DNA of 7,407 nt, taken from Planctomycetota bacterium (GTDB lineage: Bacteria; Planctomycetota; Phycisphaerae; WQYP01). Both the position numbers and the translations under genes were made by a program. The stretch spans positions 1 through 7,407 of the forward strand of contig JAKBAC010000160.1 of NCBI GenBank assembly GCA_021809365.1, written 5' to 3'. This document shows positions 5,962 to 7,407 of this stretch, one piece after another (positions within the stretch are counted from its first letter, which is position 1; the number at the start of each line of letters is the position of its first letter). The notes below the pieces were generated by a model. The model was not told the origin of the DNA and did not search any database. It was given only the letters and a program-made list of their open reading frames with translations.

Positions 5962-7407
5962 TCAGTTCTGCCCCAATGTGTCATTGGGGAACGTGTCGGT
6001 GTTGCCGTAGAGGAACTCATAATCATGCCAACCGGTGACCGCCGGATCAGCCGACGTGTTGGTGATTTCCAGCCGCAAGGCATCATACATCACGCCCCAG
6101 GAGTGATTGACACTAAGCGTAATGACATTGTCCTGGCCCGGCGGATTCAGATCGGATGTGGGAAACTGCAACGCTGCCCAGCCGTAATACCCGGCATCGC
6201 CGCTGCGAATCATGGGATCACTGGCGTGGATGTAATACGGATCCTTCATAATTAACTGATGGCCGTTGAGATTGACAATAAGGTCCGATTCGGATGCCGC
6301 CAACGCAACCGACAAGACCACATATTGCCCCTGCGCCTGCTGGGCCGAAGTTGTAGTGAAATGGATTTCCCATGGCTGGCCGGTATACGAGCCGGGACCG
6401 CCCGCATTGGTGACATACGACGGTGCAATGTACTTATAGCCATCCGTTGTTTTATCGTTGGAATTGTAGACCCCGGCATATAAGCCCGGATCAAAGTATT
6501 GCCATTGATTGGCGGGCCAGACATTGAGATTGTTGGTCGCGGCGTTACTGCCCACGGCAGTGGCATAATAGACCACCTTGCCCTGATTGGCGGAAAGCTC
6601 CTGCCAGTAATTATACGCGCCGGAATATTGGCGATCATCCTGACCGGCGGAGTTATGGCCATTTTCGAATTCATTGGCGGAATGATCGGGCGTGCCGATG
6701 GTCCAGATAGGCGCGGCGGTGCCGAAATTCTCCGGCGTGAACGTCAGGCCGTGTAACGCGTTAGTCTGACCCGAAGTGATTGCAACATTATCCAACCGCA
6801 TTTCGCCCCATTGTCCGGGCTGATAAGCGGTGAGACGATAGGTGCCGGGAACCACATTGTACAAAGTCGTATTTCCCGATGAATTTAAGTACCCCCAATA
6901 TTGATATCCGTTGGCCGATTGCTGAAAGTCCTTGCCTGGGTCGGACAGCACGACAACATTGTTATTAGCATTACCGCTCCAGCCCAGCGTGTCTGTAATG
7001 AAAGGCTGCAGATTGCCGCGCTTGGAGTCCGGGATATAGCCATTGGCAAGAAGAATGCCTTCATAATTGAAAAAACCTAAATCATTGGCGGCACTGTTGG
7101 CGGCGTCCTGATACATGGAATTCAGATTGGGCGTGGCCGGGTCTACGGCGTTGAAGTGCAATGCGAAGGGTCCAAACAGCCGGGACGAATTGACGCCCTG
7201 TGGCGGCACGTAATCACCACCGCCGTAATGGGCGGAAATAAATTCATCAAGCAATTGCGGAATCACAGGGCTGCCGGATACTATACTCTGCTTGGTAGGG
7301 CCATTCGTAAGCGTTTCGGTACTGGGGTTGACAAACCAGGCCGCCACCGAGTTGGCTCCCAGATTACCGGTGTATTCACCGGTAATCAGGTGGTACTGCT
7401 CATACGT
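5962..7407 (-). CDS. Rhamnogalacturonan lyase, polysaccharide lyase family 4 (N-terminus beyond the right edge)
   Basis: The frame is open from the right edge for 481 residues to TGA at 5962, so this is the C-terminal part. An internal GTG at 7347 is not the start: the preceding codons (YEQYHLITGEYTGNLGANS) are already family-like. Residues 1-120 are the end of the catalytic beta-sandwich, with AWFVNPSTETLTNGP (23-37), SAHYGGG (58-64; H60 may match the catalytic His of fungal RGL4) and LFGPF (77-81). Domain II, FnIII-like, follows at about 128-215, with SKRG, GYQYWGYL and VVPGTYRLTAYQPGQWGEM. Domain III, a carbohydrate-binding jelly roll, starts at IWTIGTPD (234-241) and ends with VMYDALRLE (439-447). 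PL4 enzymes cut the alpha-1,4 bond between rhamnose and galacturonate in rhamnogalacturonan I by beta-elimination, outside the cytoplasm. The catalytic Lys and any signal peptide lie off-window. A terminator follows. No C-terminal sorting signal is seen. Confidence 0.9.
   Translation of the reverse strand, partial: TYEQYHLITGEYTGNLGANSVAAWFVNPSTETLTNGPTKQSIVSGSPVIPQLLDEFISAHYGGGDYVPPQGVNSSRLFGPFALHFNAVDPATPNLNSMYQDAANSAANDLGFFNYEGILLANGYIPDSKRGNLQPFITDTLGWSGNANNNVVVLSDPGKDFQQSANGYQYWGYLNSSGNTTLYNVVPGTYRLTAYQPGQWGEMRLDNVAITSGQTNALHGLTFTPENFGTAAPIWTIGTPDHSANEFENGHNSAGQDDRQYSGAYNYWQELSANQGKVVYYATAVGSNAATNNLNVWPANQWQYFDPGLYAGVYNSNDKTTDGYKYIAPSYVTNAGGPGSYTGQPWEIHFTTTSAQQAQGQYVVLSVALAASESDLIVNLNGHQLIMKDPYYIHASDPMIRSGDAGYYGWAALQFPTSDLNPPGQDNVITLSVNHSWGVMYDALRLEITNTSADPAVTGWHDYEFLYGNTDTFPNDTLGQN
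7362..7387. repeat. Perfect 11-bp inverted repeat inside the lyase coding region
   Basis: GATTACCGGTG (7362-7372) and CACCGGTAATC (7377-7387) are exact reverse complements around a 4-base TATT loop. After one A-A mismatch, two more C-G pairs extend the stem. On the coding strand this spells the peptide ITGEYTGN, where ACCGGT encodes TG twice; that partly explains the symmetry. As RNA it would be a very stable hairpin near the middle of the gene. Confidence 0.7.

Noticed and set aside
7345..7347. GTG as the start codon of the lyase.
   Set aside because: The frame is open and family-like right to the window edge, no ribosome-binding site precedes it, and the catalytic domain would be mostly missing.

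Overview
The gene set points to a planctomycete-like bacterium (Planctomycetota, perhaps Phycisphaerae, or a PVC relative). The clues are a secreted DUF1080 protein, a YkgJ-type cysteine-cluster protein with a CxxSGRCC signature, a very large GspK-like pseudopilin, and a secreted rhamnogalacturonan lyase. This placement rests on family distribution alone. No rRNA, tRNA, CRISPR array, transposase gene or phage gene is visible.

Layout, left to right. (1) Bases 1-848 hold two minus-strand genes: an AhpD/carboxymuconolactone decarboxylase-fold protein (306-848), then a YkgJ-family protein that runs off the left edge (1-233). (2) Bases 849-1017 are a divergent intergenic region. It holds a REP-like palindrome, a good sigma70-type promoter facing right, a 9-bp inverted repeat bracketing that promoter, and a TATAAT on the opposite strand overlapping its -10 box. 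(3) A secreted DUF1080 protein lies at 1018-1734 on the plus strand. (4) The 121-bp convergent gap that follows ends in three tandem 10-bp repeats that abut the stop codon of the next gene. (5) A 1325-residue GspK/PilX-like pseudopilin occupies 1856-5833 on the minus strand. (6) A 128-bp gap contains a probable intrinsic terminator. (7) The C-terminal 481 residues of a family 4 polysaccharide lyase (rhamnogalacturonan lyase) lie at 5962-7407 on the minus strand, with the N-terminal part beyond the right edge.

How they may work together. The lyase would cleave the rhamnogalacturonan I backbone of pectin outside the cytoplasm, and the DUF1080 protein is probably an exported carbohydrate-binding or glycoside-cleaving protein. 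The pseudopilin-like protein belongs to the type II secretion/type IV pilus class of envelope machinery, so the right-hand genes fit a theme of polysaccharide use and export. The terminator between lyase and pseudopilin and the opposite orientation of the DUF1080 gene argue against a single operon. The left-hand pair looks like an unrelated redox or metal-binding unit.

I see no clear undescribed multi-gene system. The most unusual items are the oversized GspK-like protein with three Asn-rich GspK-style motifs, the symmetric divergent promoter region, and an AhpD-fold protein that keeps CxxC but lacks the usual proton-relay residues.
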